Shown: positions 8,123-17,402 of the stretch, one piece after another
Position numbering within the stretch: position 1 is the first letter of the stretch
Layout: every line of letters starts with the position of its first letter
NCBI RefSeq assembly: GCF_003860465.1
Contig: NZ_CP034186.1
Coordinates: forward strand, 124,001-188,000
Length of the DNA stretch: 64,000 nucleotides
Reading direction: 5' to 3'
DNA from: Deinococcus psychrotolerans
GTDB taxonomy: Bacteria > Deinococcota > Deinococci > Deinococcales > Deinococcaceae
Translations under genes and position numbers: made by a program
The notes under the pieces: model-generated
Database searches by the model: none
Told to the model about the DNA's origin: nothing
What the model saw: the letters and a program-made list of their open reading frames with translations, nothing else

Positions 8123-9046
8123 ATGACCCCATCCAACGTTCAGCCCAGCGCAGATGAAGTTCGGCACATCACCGTCGGCGGTGCTTATCGGGTGTATACC
8201 CGGCGGGTCGGCCACGGCCCGATCACGCTGCTGCTGCTGCACGGCGGCCCCGGCTGTACCCACGAGTATTTCGAGAGCTTTGAAGCGTTTCTCTCGCCGG
8301 ACGAGTACACCTTCTATTACTACGATCAGCTCGGCAGCTTTTACTCGGATCAACCAGACGACACGAGCTTGTGGACGGTGGAACGCTTCCGAGAAGAAGT
8401 CGAGCAAGTCCGGTCTGCCCTCGGTTTGGAGTCGTTTTATTTGTTCGGCAATTCTTGGGGCGGAATGCTCGGTATCGAATATGCCCTCAAATACCAGTCT
8501 CATCTCAAAGGCCTGATCGTCAGCAATATGACAGCCAGCATCGCCTCGTACACCGAGTACATCAATGAACTGCGGGGGCGGATGGCCCCAGCACAAGTCG
8601 CGGTGATGAAGGCCCACGAAGCGGCTGGCACGCTGGACGACCCCGAATACCAGGAACTGCTCACGCAGCTCTACAACCAGCACATCTGCCGGGTGGTTCC
8701 TTGGCCCGAGCCGGTGCAGCGCATGTTCGGTCACCTCGCCCAGCCGGTTTACAACACCATGCAGGGGCCCAACGAATTTCTCGTCACCGGCAACTTCAAA
8801 GACTGGAACCGCTGGGAAGATCTGCGCCGCATCCACGTGCCGACGCTGCTATCGGTCGGGCGGCACGACACCATGCGGCCTGCCGACATCGAGGAGATGG
8901 GCCACCGAGTGCCCAACAGCCGGGTGTCCATCTGCGAGGATGGCAGTCACCTGAGCATGTGGGACGATCAGGACACCTATTTCACGGCGCTCAAGACCTT
9001 TCTCGCGGACGTAGAGGCCGGACAGTTTACGCCCTCTTCTGAGTGA
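8123..9046 (+). CDS. pip: Proline iminopeptidase-like S33 peptidase
   Basis: A 307-residue alpha/beta hydrolase that removes N-terminal proline (or another residue) from peptides in the cytoplasm. Seen: the oxyanion motif HGGPG (about 40-44), the nucleophile elbow GNSWGG with Ser at about 110, Asp in GRHDTM (about 248) and His in GSHLSM (about 275). Length and motifs are those of the prolyl aminopeptidase branch of family S33. It is followed 46 bases later by a Dpp-type permease, permease and binding protein on the same strand. The likely job of the operon is therefore import of peptides, proline-rich ones perhaps, and their trimming. Exact substrate preference cannot be read from sequence. 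Confidence 0.88.
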   Translation: MTPSNVQPSADEVRHITVGGAYRVYTRRVGHGPITLLLLHGGPGCTHEYFESFEAFLSPDEYTFYYYDQLGSFYSDQPDDTSLWTVERFREEVEQVRSALGLESFYLFGNSWGGMLGIEYALKYQSHLKGLIVSNMTASIASYTEYINELRGRMAPAQVAVMKAHEAAGTLDDPEYQELLTQLYNQHICRVVPWPEPVQRMFGHLAQPVYNTMQGPNEFLVTGNFKDWNRWEDLRRIHVPTLLSVGRHDTMRPADIEEMGHRVPNSRVSICEDGSHLSMWDDQDTYFTALKTFLADVEAGQFTPSSE

Positions 9047-9092
9047 GTGTTCAAGCTGAATTTGGTCTTTTGGTGTTGAATGAGGTTACCGA

Positions 9093-10013
9093 GTGAGGTC
9101 TACCGTGAACGTTGACGCTTCAGCGCTGCCCCAGAGGCAACTCAAGACCCGCACCGCTTCGGCTGCCGCGTGGAGGCGCTTTCGGCGGCAACCGGGCGCA
9201 GTGGCGGGACTGCTGATCACTGCGCTGCTGATCGCGATCTGCGTTTTTGCGCCGTGGCTGGCACCGCATGACCCGGTCACGCAGTACCCCAATGGCCTTT
9301 CGGAACTCGGTGCGCCGCTGCCACCAACCCACACCTTCTGGTTCGGCACCGACGCGCTGGGCCGCGACCTCTACAGCCGCCTGATTTTCGGCACCCGTAC
9401 TTCACTGCTCGTCGCCGTGCTCTCGAACTTGATTGCCACGTCTATCGCGCTCCTGCTCGGTACGCTGGCCGGGTACTTCGGCGGGCTGACCGACACCCTG
9501 ATCATGCGCCTGACCGACGTGCTGATCAGCTTCCCGGTGCTGCTCCTGGCGGCGTTTCTGGCGGCAGTACTGCGCCCCGGCATCGGCGTGATTATCGGTG
9601 TGATCGGCGGAGTGGGCTGGTTTTATCTGGCGCGGGTGATCCGGGCCGAACTGCTTTCGGTGCGGCGGCGCGAATATGTCGAGGCGGCCCGCGCCCTGGG
9701 GGCCAGCGACGCCCGTATCATCTTCCGCCACGCCCTGCCGCAGATTCTCGGTCAGGTGATGGTCTACAGCACCCTCAATTTCTCGACCACCGTGCTGTTC
9801 GTGGCGGCCCTTTCTTACGTCGGGATCGGAGTACAGCCACCGACTCCCGATTGGGGCAACATGATCGCGGACGGCTCGCAATACCTGACAGTCAGCCCCT
9901 GGCTGGTGATTTTCCCCGGCATCTTTCTGGGCCTCTCGGTGCTGAGTTTCAACTTGCTCGGTGACGGCCTGCGCGACGCGCTTGACGTCAAGAGCGGAAA
10001 GAAGGCGATCTGA
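9093..10013 (+). CDS. Peptide ABC transporter permease, DppC type
   Basis: A 306-residue inner-membrane permease of the dipeptide/oligopeptide family. The N-terminal helix (about 35-55) is followed by the OppC-type domain, the phrase GTDALGRDLYSRLIFGTRTSL typical of DppC, several membrane helices, and the EAA loop REYVEAARALGASDARIIFRH that docks the ATPase. It starts with GTG at 9093; a second GTG at 9105 is possible. Unusually this C-type gene precedes the B-type gene. The next gene begins directly after the stop. No ATPase gene is present in the operon. Confidence 0.9.
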   Translation: MRSTVNVDASALPQRQLKTRTASAAAWRRFRRQPGAVAGLLITALLIAICVFAPWLAPHDPVTQYPNGLSELGAPLPPTHTFWFGTDALGRDLYSRLIFGTRTSLLVAVLSNLIATSIALLLGTLAGYFGGLTDTLIMRLTDVLISFPVLLLAAFLAAVLRPGIGVIIGVIGGVGWFYLARVIRAELLSVRRREYVEAARALGASDARIIFRHALPQILGQVMVYSTLNFSTTVLFVAALSYVGIGVQPPTPDWGNMIADGSQYLTVSPWLVIFPGIFLGLSVLSFNLLGDGLRDALDVKSGKKAI

Positions 10014-10934
10014 ATGTTTACCTTTTTAATGCGCCGTGTGGCCTGGAGCGTGGTGGTGCTGCTGTTTGCCTCGCTGCTGACGTTCTTCATCGGCTACAAG
10101 GTTCCGGCCGACCCCGCCCGGATGATCGCTGGCCCCAACGCCACCGCCGAGACGGTTCGCAGCATCTCGCATCAGCTCGGCCTCGATCAGCCGTTCTACG
10201 TGCAGTACGGGCGCTTTCTCGGCCACGCTGCCCAGGGCGATCTGGGCCGCTCGTACAAGACCGAGCAGCAGGTGTTGCCCACCATCTTGCAGCGCTTTCC
10301 GTACACGCTGGCGCTGGCGCTGGGCGGGCTGGCCTTCGAGGTGCTGATTGGCGCGTCGGTGGGCCTCTTGGCAGCGGGCACCAAACTGCGGGTCGTCGAC
10401 GGACTGGCGAGCACCTTCGTGCTGCTGACGCTGGCGGTGCCGTCGTTCTGGCTGGGCATCATCTTGCTTTACGTGTTCGGCTTCAAGTATCCGATTTTGC
10501 CCCTCGGCGGCGCGGAGGCCGGGCCGATCAGTCTGCTGCTGCCCGCTCTGACACTGGGTCTGTCGGGGGCCGGTTACTACGCCCGGATGGGCCGGGCCAG
10601 CTTACTCGAAGTGATGGGCGAGGACTACATCCGCACCGCCCGTGCCAAGGGTGTCTCGCCGAGCCGGGTGATGCTCAAACATGCCTTCAAGAACGCTCTG
10701 CGCCCGCTGATCACCATGACGGCCCTCGACCTCGGCGTGCTGCTCGGCGGCGCACTGATTATCGAGCAGGTTTTCGGCTGGCCCGGTATCGGCACACTGG
10801 CGTGGCAGGCGGTGCAGAACATCGATCTGCCGATGATCATGGGCACGGTGCTGTTTTCGGCGCTGTGCATCGTCGTGGCCAACATCATCGTGGACGTGGT
10901 GTACAGCTGGGTCGACCCGCGCATCACCGTCTAA
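10014..10934 (+). CDS. Peptide ABC transporter permease, DppB type
   Basis: A 306-residue permease, partner of the preceding DppC-type protein. The N-terminus (FLMRRVAWSVVVLLFASLLTFF) and the ADPARMIAGPNAT stretch are typical of the B subunit, as are the EAA loop EDYIRTARAKGVSPSRVMLK and the closing helix with DVVYSWVDPRI. The ATG at 10014 follows the upstream TGA at once, so the two are translationally coupled. Substrate unknown; the context (proline iminopeptidase) suggests peptides. Confidence 0.9.
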   Translation: MFTFLMRRVAWSVVVLLFASLLTFFIGYKVPADPARMIAGPNATAETVRSISHQLGLDQPFYVQYGRFLGHAAQGDLGRSYKTEQQVLPTILQRFPYTLALALGGLAFEVLIGASVGLLAAGTKLRVVDGLASTFVLLTLAVPSFWLGIILLYVFGFKYPILPLGGAEAGPISLLLPALTLGLSGAGYYARMGRASLLEVMGEDYIRTARAKGVSPSRVMLKHAFKNALRPLITMTALDLGVLLGGALIIEQVFGWPGIGTLAWQAVQNIDLPMIMGTVLFSALCIVVANIIVDVVYSWVDPRITV

Positions 10935-10971
10935 CCACCCTTCCGACTTCTCCCCCCAGATAAGGAGTTCC

Positions 10972-12549
10972 ATGACCAAGCCCGCTGTTCTGTCTGCCCT
11001 CGGTTTGACCCTCGCCCTCTCGCTGAGTTCCGCGCTCGCGGCCAGCACCGTCACGGTGAGTTACCCGTCCGATTTCCAGAGCCTCGACCCGGCCATCGGC
11101 TACGACGTTCAGAACTGGCCGGTGGAGCACGCCCTGTTCGTCACGCTGCTGACCTACGACAAGGGCACCAACCTGAAGCCTTGGGCCGCCACCGATTTGG
11201 GACAGGTCAGCAAGGTCAACAAGACCTACACCTTTCATCTCAAGAAAGGCATTCAGTTTCAAGACGGCGAGCCGACCGACGCCGCCGCTTTCAAGTACGC
11301 CTTCGAGCGGGTGCTCAACCCCAAAACCAAGTCGCCGCAGGGCGGCACTGGCGGCTGGTTCGGCAATCTGGTGGGGGCCGCCGACTTTGTGGCTGGCAAG
11401 GCCAAAGACGTCAGCGGCATCAAGGTAATCGACCCCAGCACCATCGAGTTCCAGCTCATCAAACCCGACCGCACCTTCCTCAACGTGCTCGCCACCCCGT
11501 TCTCGGCGGCGGTGCCGCGCAAGGCCGTGGAAAAGTGGGGCAGCGATTTTTCGCACCATGTCGTCGCCAACGGCCCGTTCCTGCTTGACTCGTGGGTACC
11601 AGGGCAAAAGGTGATGCTGGTCAAGAACCCTGGCTACTTCGATAAAGCAGGGGCCGCTCAGATTGACCGTATCGAGTTCTCGCTGGGCCTGAGCGAACAG
11701 GTCGCCCTGCTGCGTGCCCAGCGCGGCCAGGTAGACGTGCTGGGCAACGGCATTCCCTCGGCGCAGTTCGCGTCCATCATCTCCAACCCGCAGTACAAGG
11801 CCTACGTCAAGAGCCTGGTGCAGGTCGGCACCGAATACGTGTTCATGAACACCCAAAAGGCTCCTTTCAACAACAAGCTGGTGCGTCAGGCGGTCAGCCT
11901 CGCCATCGACAAGGCCCGCATGGTGCAGCTCGTCAACGGGCGCGGCAAGACCACCGGGCAGATTCTGCCGCCCGGTATGCCCGGTTACGACGCCTCCATT
12001 CCGGTCGGCACCCAAGACGTTGCCAAATCCAAGGCGCTTCTCAAACAAGCTGGCTACGACGCTTCCCAGACCTTGACACTGATCACCACCGCTGACGAGC
12101 CGGGGCCCAAGCTGGCTCAGGCCGTGCAGCAGCAGCTCTCCGCCGTGGGCATGAAAGTCGCCATCAAGGCGCTGCCGGGGGCCGAGTACATCAACACCAT
12201 CACCACGCCGGGCGCGACCAGCATCGGCATCTCGGCCTGGTTTCAGGATTACCCCGATCCCTCGGATTTCCTCGACGTGCTGTTCGAGGCGGCCTACATC
12301 CAGCCTGGCGGCTTCAACCTCTCGGCCTACAAGAACCCGGCAGTAGATCAGCAACTCGAAGCCCTACGGGGACAGCCGCTTAAGCAGGCGCTCCCCGGCT
12401 ACCAGAAGGTACAAAAACAGATTCTGGCCGATGCTCCCTGGGTGCCGCTCTACAACACCGTCCAGTACAACTTCATCAACCCGCGCCTGACCAATACCGA
12501 CCTGCATCCCGTCTGGAACTACGTCTATCAGGACTGGAAAATCAAATAA
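10972..12549 (+). CDS. Peptide-binding protein, SBP family 5 (DppA-like)
   Basis: A 525-residue periplasmic solute-binding protein. A Sec signal peptide ending around SSALA is seen, with no lipobox cysteine, so it is probably free in the periplasm of a two-membrane cell. Family hallmarks include FQSLDPAIGYD near the N-terminus, KKGIQFQDGEPTDAAAFKYA, GPFLLDSW and APFNNKLVRQAVSLAIDKA. GGAG sits before the ATG. It is the last gene of the unit with proline iminopeptidase and the two permeases. The ligand is presumably a peptide; this is not proven. Confidence 0.9.
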   Translation: MTKPAVLSALGLTLALSLSSALAASTVTVSYPSDFQSLDPAIGYDVQNWPVEHALFVTLLTYDKGTNLKPWAATDLGQVSKVNKTYTFHLKKGIQFQDGEPTDAAAFKYAFERVLNPKTKSPQGGTGGWFGNLVGAADFVAGKAKDVSGIKVIDPSTIEFQLIKPDRTFLNVLATPFSAAVPRKAVEKWGSDFSHHVVANGPFLLDSWVPGQKVMLVKNPGYFDKAGAAQIDRIEFSLGLSEQVALLRAQRGQVDVLGNGIPSAQFASIISNPQYKAYVKSLVQVGTEYVFMNTQKAPFNNKLVRQAVSLAIDKARMVQLVNGRGKTTGQILPPGMPGYDASIPVGTQDVAKSKALLKQAGYDASQTLTLITTADEPGPKLAQAVQQQLSAVGMKVAIKALPGAEYINTITTPGATSIGISAWFQDYPDPSDFLDVLFEAAYIQPGGFNLSAYKNPAVDQQLEALRGQPLKQALPGYQKVQKQILADAPWVPLYNTVQYNFINPRLTNTDLHPVWNYVYQDWKIK

Positions 12550-12718
12550 CCGACGCTCCTGCCTTCAAGACACCTTCGAGCAGATTCTTGATCTCAAGAG
12601 CAAATCGCCCTGAAGCGGGCTGGTTTTGCCGCTACATACATGACGCGGTGCAGATCAGTGCTGACTATTAGCAGCGCGATTGACCTACCCTCACTGTTCG
12701 GAGTGCCGGAGGCATTGC

Positions 12719-12760
12719 CCAAACGCCAAGTGGCTGGGTCTTAAGCTACTGGGCGTTTGG
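12719..12760. repeat. Inverted repeat upstream of the M14-like gene
   Basis: CCAAACGCC (12719-12727) and GGCGTTTGG (12752-12760) form perfect 9-bp arms around a 24-base loop. No T-run follows. It lies between the end of the transporter operon at 12549 and the next start at 12804, so it may stop or attenuate transcription, or be an operator. The rest of this 254-base gap shows nothing else. Confidence 0.4.
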
Positions 12761-12803
12761 CTACATGGCCGCCCTAACCTGCAATCCACCAAGGAAGACC
12801 CTG

Positions 12804-14765
12804 ATGACCCCTACTCGCCTACCCACCACGCACCAACCGCCCCGTCAGAACACCACCCGGCTCGGCCCAGCCCGCACCGTCTGGGAAGCGCAATTTCAGT
12901 GGGAAGGGAAGCGCCTCCTCGGGCGGCTTGACGATTTGCCGATCACTGGCGGCCCGCTGATTGTCCACGCCTACATGTCCGAATCCCCGGAAGTCCGTGC
13001 TGGGCTAAAAAACACCATTCTTCAAAAATTCCGAGCACGTGGGCAGAGCGCGGCGGTTCATGTCCGGAGCGCCTACAAAACCGGCTACTTCTGGGCGGCC
13101 GAGGAGATTCAGCCGCTCTGGAGACGTCACCAAGCTGACCGACTCAGCGTGACTTATCCGGTCATTGCGCCGGCAGCTCAGGGACGCTTCTTACAAGAAC
13201 TCTACCCACTCGCTGCCCTGCTGGAGCGCGAGGGCGTACAAGCAGAATTTGAAGCTGGCAGCTCGGCAACTCAGTATGAAGCGGTTCTTTACTGGGGGAA
13301 AACCGTGCTCTGGCGCGGAACCTGCGCTGTGCCCCTCCACCACCGCACTTCACCCGACGGACGTGAGGTCTTGGGCCCGACCGGCTGGTTGACCGTCAAA
13401 AGCGGGGCGGTGACTTTATGCGGTGAGCGCCTGCCCACCGATGGAGAACTGTTCTGGGATTGGTACGGCGAGGTGGTGCTGCCTCATCTGCTGAACTTGG
13501 CCGGTGAGCGGCCTGCTTTGCCAGTCTTCAGAAATCTGTCGGTCAACCTACACCTCTCCGAGCCAGACTTTGCACTGGACGTGCTGGATGAGCGGGTCAG
13601 CATGACCGAAGCGCTGACCGAGGAGATCTACTTCGGGACGCTGGACGCCCTCAAGCAGCAGGCAGGCACTCCGGTCGGCGACCGCTCACTGATGCCGGGC
13701 CGAATCGCGCCTGTGACAATCAGCACGCCCGGTCAAGATGGCTGGGTGCGCGTGACGCTGACGCCTTGGGGCGAGTCTTCATTTCCTCCAGAGTTCACCG
13801 CCGAGACTGCGGTCGCCCTGCCCAAACTTGCTGCAATAGACGTTGGCGCTCTCTCCACTGACCGGCCCTGGAAACCGGCGCACACCTGGGCTTACGCACG
13901 CCAGCAGGCCGAGCAGTTTGGCCTGGAGTGGGCCATCCCAGCTTACAGCGTGGATGGACGGCCTGTGCCAGCCGTTTTGCGGCGCAGCACAGCAGATCGG
14001 CCAGAATTTCTGGCACGCGGGGTGCTACTCACCAGCGGCCAGCACGCCAACGAAACCACTGGCCCTGTTGCCGCTGGGCAACTCATCGGCACGCTGGCGG
14101 CCAGCCCACTGCCCTTTGCCGTGCTGCCCTTGGAAAATCCAGACGGTGCCCACCTCCACCGGGCGCTGATCCAGCTTAGCCCTGAGCATATGCACCACGC
14201 CGCCCGCTACACCTCGCTGGGTGACGATCTGGAATTCAGGCTCAGAAACGGCGAGCCCCGCTGGGAAGCCCGTGCGCGGGCCTGGGCTGCTGGAGAGGTC
14301 GGCGCGTCGCTCCACCTCAATTTGCACGGCTACCCGGCCCACGAGTGGGTGCGGCCTTACAGCGGTTACGCTCCTTTTGGATTCGAGTCTTGGGCGCTGC
14401 CCGCCGGTTTTCTGACCATCATCCGGTATCACTCGGGGCATGAGCGCAGCGCCCGCAGATTAGCCGACGCTATCGCTACGCGCCTGACCAACATGGATGA
14501 CGTGGTAGCACACACCACCCGCGCCTGCCGGACAGGAGCCGCGCACAGCGGCCCACCGCATTATGAATTGATTCGGGGGTTGCCGTTTTTGCTGGCCGAG
14601 TATCCTGAGGCGCTTTGCCCTCTCACTGTGATTACAGAAGCGCCCGACGAGACCATCTACGGCCAGCGCTTTGCCATGTTCGTCCGCGCTCACCAAGCAG
14701 TGTGTGAGGCGGCGATTGAATACCACCGATTGTGTTGCCTTAGTTGGGCTCCCCCACCAGCCTGA
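12804..14765 (+). CDS. M14-like zinc carboxypeptidase with long N-terminal region
   Basis: A 653-residue protein. The C-terminal third has the M14 metallocarboxypeptidase pattern: zinc ligands His and Glu in GQHANETTG (about 415 and 418), NPDGAHLHR, and a third His in LHLNLHGYPAH (about 505). A Glu in ITEAPDE (about 610) may be the general base. The N-terminal 380 residues match nothing that I recognise and have no signal peptide, so the enzyme is probably cytoplasmic. The start is put at 12804 because AAGGAAG lies 7 bases upstream; an earlier ATG at 12765 lacks this. It stands alone between convergent and unrelated genes. Substrate unknown. Confidence 0.75.
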   Translation: MTPTRLPTTHQPPRQNTTRLGPARTVWEAQFQWEGKRLLGRLDDLPITGGPLIVHAYMSESPEVRAGLKNTILQKFRARGQSAAVHVRSAYKTGYFWAAEEIQPLWRRHQADRLSVTYPVIAPAAQGRFLQELYPLAALLEREGVQAEFEAGSSATQYEAVLYWGKTVLWRGTCAVPLHHRTSPDGREVLGPTGWLTVKSGAVTLCGERLPTDGELFWDWYGEVVLPHLLNLAGERPALPVFRNLSVNLHLSEPDFALDVLDERVSMTEALTEEIYFGTLDALKQQAGTPVGDRSLMPGRIAPVTISTPGQDGWVRVTLTPWGESSFPPEFTAETAVALPKLAAIDVGALSTDRPWKPAHTWAYARQQAEQFGLEWAIPAYSVDGRPVPAVLRRSTADRPEFLARGVLLTSGQHANETTGPVAAGQLIGTLAASPLPFAVLPLENPDGAHLHRALIQLSPEHMHHAARYTSLGDDLEFRLRNGEPRWEARARAWAAGEVGASLHLNLHGYPAHEWVRPYSGYAPFGFESWALPAGFLTIIRYHSGHERSARRLADAIATRLTNMDDVVAHTTRACRTGAAHSGPPHYELIRGLPFLLAEYPEALCPLTVITEAPDETIYGQRFAMFVRAHQAVCEAAIEYHRLCCLSWAPPPA

Positions 14766-14777
14766 GTAAGGCAACAC
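14732..14777. terminator. Possible bidirectional terminator at a convergent junction
   Basis: GTGTTGCCTTA (14732-14742) and TAAGGCAACAC (14767-14777) are perfect 11-bp arms with a 24-base loop. The hairpin overlaps the end of the M14-like gene and lies just before the end of the convergent GGDEF gene. There is no T-run, so it may not work by the classical intrinsic route. Confidence 0.5.
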
Positions 14778-14786
14778 GGCTGCACA

Positions 14787-15953
14787 TCACGATAAGGAGA
14801 ATTCGGTCAACGCTGGTGACGCTTGATCTTCCGGATCAGCGGCCACGACGACCACCCGGTTACGTCCTGACTCCTTGGCAGCATAAAGGGCGCGGTCGGC
14901 GCGGGCGGTCAAACGCTGCAAATCGTCTCCGGCAAAGCAAGGCGTGATCCCAAAACTGGCCGTCACCACACCAGCCGGCGTAAGCAGTGGTACCGCTACA
15001 GAGTGGCGTAACCGCTCTGCCAAGGCGCAGCCATCATCCTGAGAGACCCTAGGCAGAGTGATCAGAAACTCTTCACCGCCCCAGCGCCCCACACAACCCT
15101 GCGCCCCCACCTCGCGCCGCAGACGGGAAGCGATTTCAGTGAGTACCTGATCGCCGATGGTGTGACCGAAGATATCGTTGACACGCTTAAAGTGATCGAT
15201 ATCGAGCAAAATCAAACAGCCGTGATGGCCCTCACCGCTTTCAGTGAGGAGACGGTCAATCTCAAGGTAGAGCGCGTGACGGTTGGGAAGCTGCGTTAAC
15301 GGATCGGTGTAGGCCAACTGTTCGAGGAGGTGGCGCTGCCCTTGTTCAGCCGCAAAGCGCTCTTTGTACCACGCCAGCAGCGACAACAACACCAGCACAG
15401 CGCCGCAGGTCAGCTGAACCCTGGCCAGTACGCCGTAAGATCCGAGCTGAGCGCCCCGGAGAAGCAAAATGCTCCACGGCAAGGCGACCGCCAATGTATA
15501 CATTCCGCCGCAGAGCAGGAGCGCTTGGCGGTTGTTGAACAGCAAAAAAACCAAAATCGAAACGGCCACCAGCATCCAATACGCCGCGCTGGTGAGGCCG
15601 ATCAGCTGGCTGTCTTTGGCAACGAGGGCCAGCAGCATTTGCACGAGGATGGACAGGGAATTGACGATCAAGACCACCCGTTCAGCGACGTTCAGAGCGC
15701 GGCCCTGAAGCAGCCAGACCATGATCCATATACACTGCAACAGCAAAAGAGGATGCCCAATTGAAATGTAGGGATCAGGACGCGGCGCCTGAATATTGAT
15801 GATCCAGCTTCCTATCAAAACGCCGACGCCCAGCGCTGTCGATCCCAGATAAACGCGCCGACGCAAATGGTCTGGAGCCAACCCGTCAACAGTAAACGAG
15901 GTGGCTGCGCTCTGGGCAGCAGGGGTACGGGTGGGATCAGTCGGTAGCATCAA
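14787..15953 (-). CDS. Membrane-bound GGDEF diguanylate cyclase
   Basis: A 388-residue protein with about six hydrophobic helices in the first 200 residues, followed by a GGDEF domain: YTDPLTQLPNRHALYLEIDR, then DIDHFKRVNDIFGHTIGD and the active site RWGGEEFLITL (about 289). It should make cyclic di-GMP at the inner membrane. No RxxD inhibitory site stands five residues before GGEEF. The N-terminal sensor is a set of helices without a known extracellular domain. It is transcribed alone toward the M14-like gene. The ATG pair at the start has no clear competitor downstream. Confidence 0.9.
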   Translation of the reverse strand: MMLPTDPTRTPAAQSAATSFTVDGLAPDHLRRRVYLGSTALGVGVLIGSWIINIQAPRPDPYISIGHPLLLLQCIWIMVWLLQGRALNVAERVVLIVNSLSILVQMLLALVAKDSQLIGLTSAAYWMLVAVSILVFLLFNNRQALLLCGGMYTLAVALPWSILLLRGAQLGSYGVLARVQLTCGAVLVLLSLLAWYKERFAAEQGQRHLLEQLAYTDPLTQLPNRHALYLEIDRLLTESGEGHHGCLILLDIDHFKRVNDIFGHTIGDQVLTEIASRLRREVGAQGCVGRWGGEEFLITLPRVSQDDGCALAERLRHSVAVPLLTPAGVVTASFGITPCFAGDDLQRLTARADRALYAAKESGRNRVVVVAADPEDQASPALTEFSLS

Positions 15954-16076
15954 ACTACTTATGATTATGATCGCAAGTGGCTGGGGGTTCTACCCGCCCC
16001 CTATCAGTTCGGCAGGCCACGCAGGCGGCTTGCCAGAGCGCTACCGGACGGCGCACCGTGGCGAAACCACGCCTAT

Positions 16077-17120
16077 TTACTTCAGGTAAGCCAGCAGCAA
16101 GGCGACGCCCGCTTCCAGATCGCTGACATGCACCGCTTCGGTGACGCTGTGGATGTAACGGGTCGGTAGACTGAGTGTCAGCGTCGGCACTCCCGAGCGG
16201 CTGCCTTGAATGGCCGCGCCGTCGGTGCCGCCCTGCGAGAGCACTTCCAACTGATACGCGACGCCTGCTTGCTCAGCCAAGTCCACGAACTCGTCGACCA
16301 GCCAGCGGGTGCTGATCATGCTGCTGTCGTAGACCTTGATGCCGATGCCTTCTCCCATCCGCGTCACCGCCTCGTCCGCCTCGACACCCGGCGTATCGAC
16401 GGCCAGCGTCACGTCCAGTCCGATGCCTATGGTCGGCTGCACGCTGTAAGCGGCGGTGACTGCGCCGCGCAGCCCGACTTCTTCTTGGGTGCTGAACACC
16501 GCATAGAGGTCGTGGCGTGGCGGGCCGGTCAACTGACGCAGCACTTCGAGCTGCATGAAAACGCTGGCGCGGTCGTCGAGCGCCTTACCCACCACCAAAT
16601 CACCCATCCGCCGCGCCTGCTGGTCGAGCGTGACCATATCGCCAACCCGCACCTGCTGGCGCACCGCCGCCGCGTCCAGACCCAAATCCACAAAAAAGGC
16701 CCGCAGTTCCGGCACCTTGCTGCGGTCTTCAGGGTTGGAGATATGGATAGGGCGGCCTCCCGGAGTCAGAACGCCGGGCAAGGTTCCGCCGCGCGTCTGC
16801 ACCGTCACATTGCGGGCAAACAGGTTGCGCGGATCGAAGCCGCCCAGCGGTTGGAGGCGCAAAAAGCCCCGCTCGTCGATGTAGCGCACCAGAAAGCCGA
16901 TCTCGTCCATGTGGGCGCTGAGCATCACCCGCTCTTTGACTTTGCCATTGGGCGCGTCCCGGCCCGCCCGGAAGGCAATCAGGTTGCCCAAAGCGTCGAC
17001 GCGCAAATCGTCCACCAGGCCGCCGAGTTGCTGTTGGACGTACTCCCGCACGGCGTCCTCGCGTCCGGGCACACCGTTGAGGTTGGAGAGTGTCAGTAGT
17101 TGATCCAGATCGAGTTTCAC
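16077..17120 (-). CDS. M42-family aminopeptidase
   Basis: A 347-residue cytoplasmic metallopeptidase of family M42 (glutamyl-aminopeptidase/TET type), which trims peptides from the N-terminus. The two-metal site is complete: His in SAHMDEIGF (about 68), Asp in GKALDDRAS, the Glu pair in STQEEVGLRGA (about 213), Asp in GLDVTLAVDTPG and His in RYIHSVTE (about 326). The start is placed at GTG 17120 (VKLDLDQLLTL), which fits family length; a TTG at 17171 is in the same frame. It stands alone and completes the set of peptidases in the window. A short hairpin (CGTGG/CCACG, about 16052-16067) lies after the stop. Confidence 0.9.
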   Translation of the reverse strand: MKLDLDQLLTLSNLNGVPGREDAVREYVQQQLGGLVDDLRVDALGNLIAFRAGRDAPNGKVKERVMLSAHMDEIGFLVRYIDERGFLRLQPLGGFDPRNLFARNVTVQTRGGTLPGVLTPGGRPIHISNPEDRSKVPELRAFFVDLGLDAAAVRQQVRVGDMVTLDQQARRMGDLVVGKALDDRASVFMQLEVLRQLTGPPRHDLYAVFSTQEEVGLRGAVTAAYSVQPTIGIGLDVTLAVDTPGVEADEAVTRMGEGIGIKVYDSSMISTRWLVDEFVDLAEQAGVAYQLEVLSQGGTDGAAIQGSRSGVPTLTLSLPTRYIHSVTEAVHVSDLEAGVALLLAYLK

Positions 17121-17402
17121 CCGACCAGTGTACCCTGAGCAGGGCTGCGGCAAGGTGGTGAGAGCGGGCAAAAGTGGGCTGGGTGCTCAGCAATCCACCA
17201 CCTACCCGTTTTTTCTGGCGGTCTTCAGCCACACCATTTGGCTTTGCCACCGCCTGAGCATAAACGGCACAGCTGTGTTGCTTTCGCTTGGTCTGCTGCG
17301 GCAGCTCAGCACGTCTGGAACGCTTATTTTTGATGGCTTCTTCCTTGATAAATCAGCGTGCCCGCGCAGGGCGGGACTCGGGAGCGCGAGGGGATAACCG
17401 CC

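Noticed and set aside
10924..12354. Long minus-strand open frame (476 codons) opposite the peptide-binding protein gene
   Set aside because: It is a shadow of a high-GC gene read in reverse; the plus strand has signal peptide and family motifs, and the reverse text has low-complexity composition and no family match. The same holds for the long reverse frames at 31273-32583, 39236-39794, 41423-42427 and 45831-46772.
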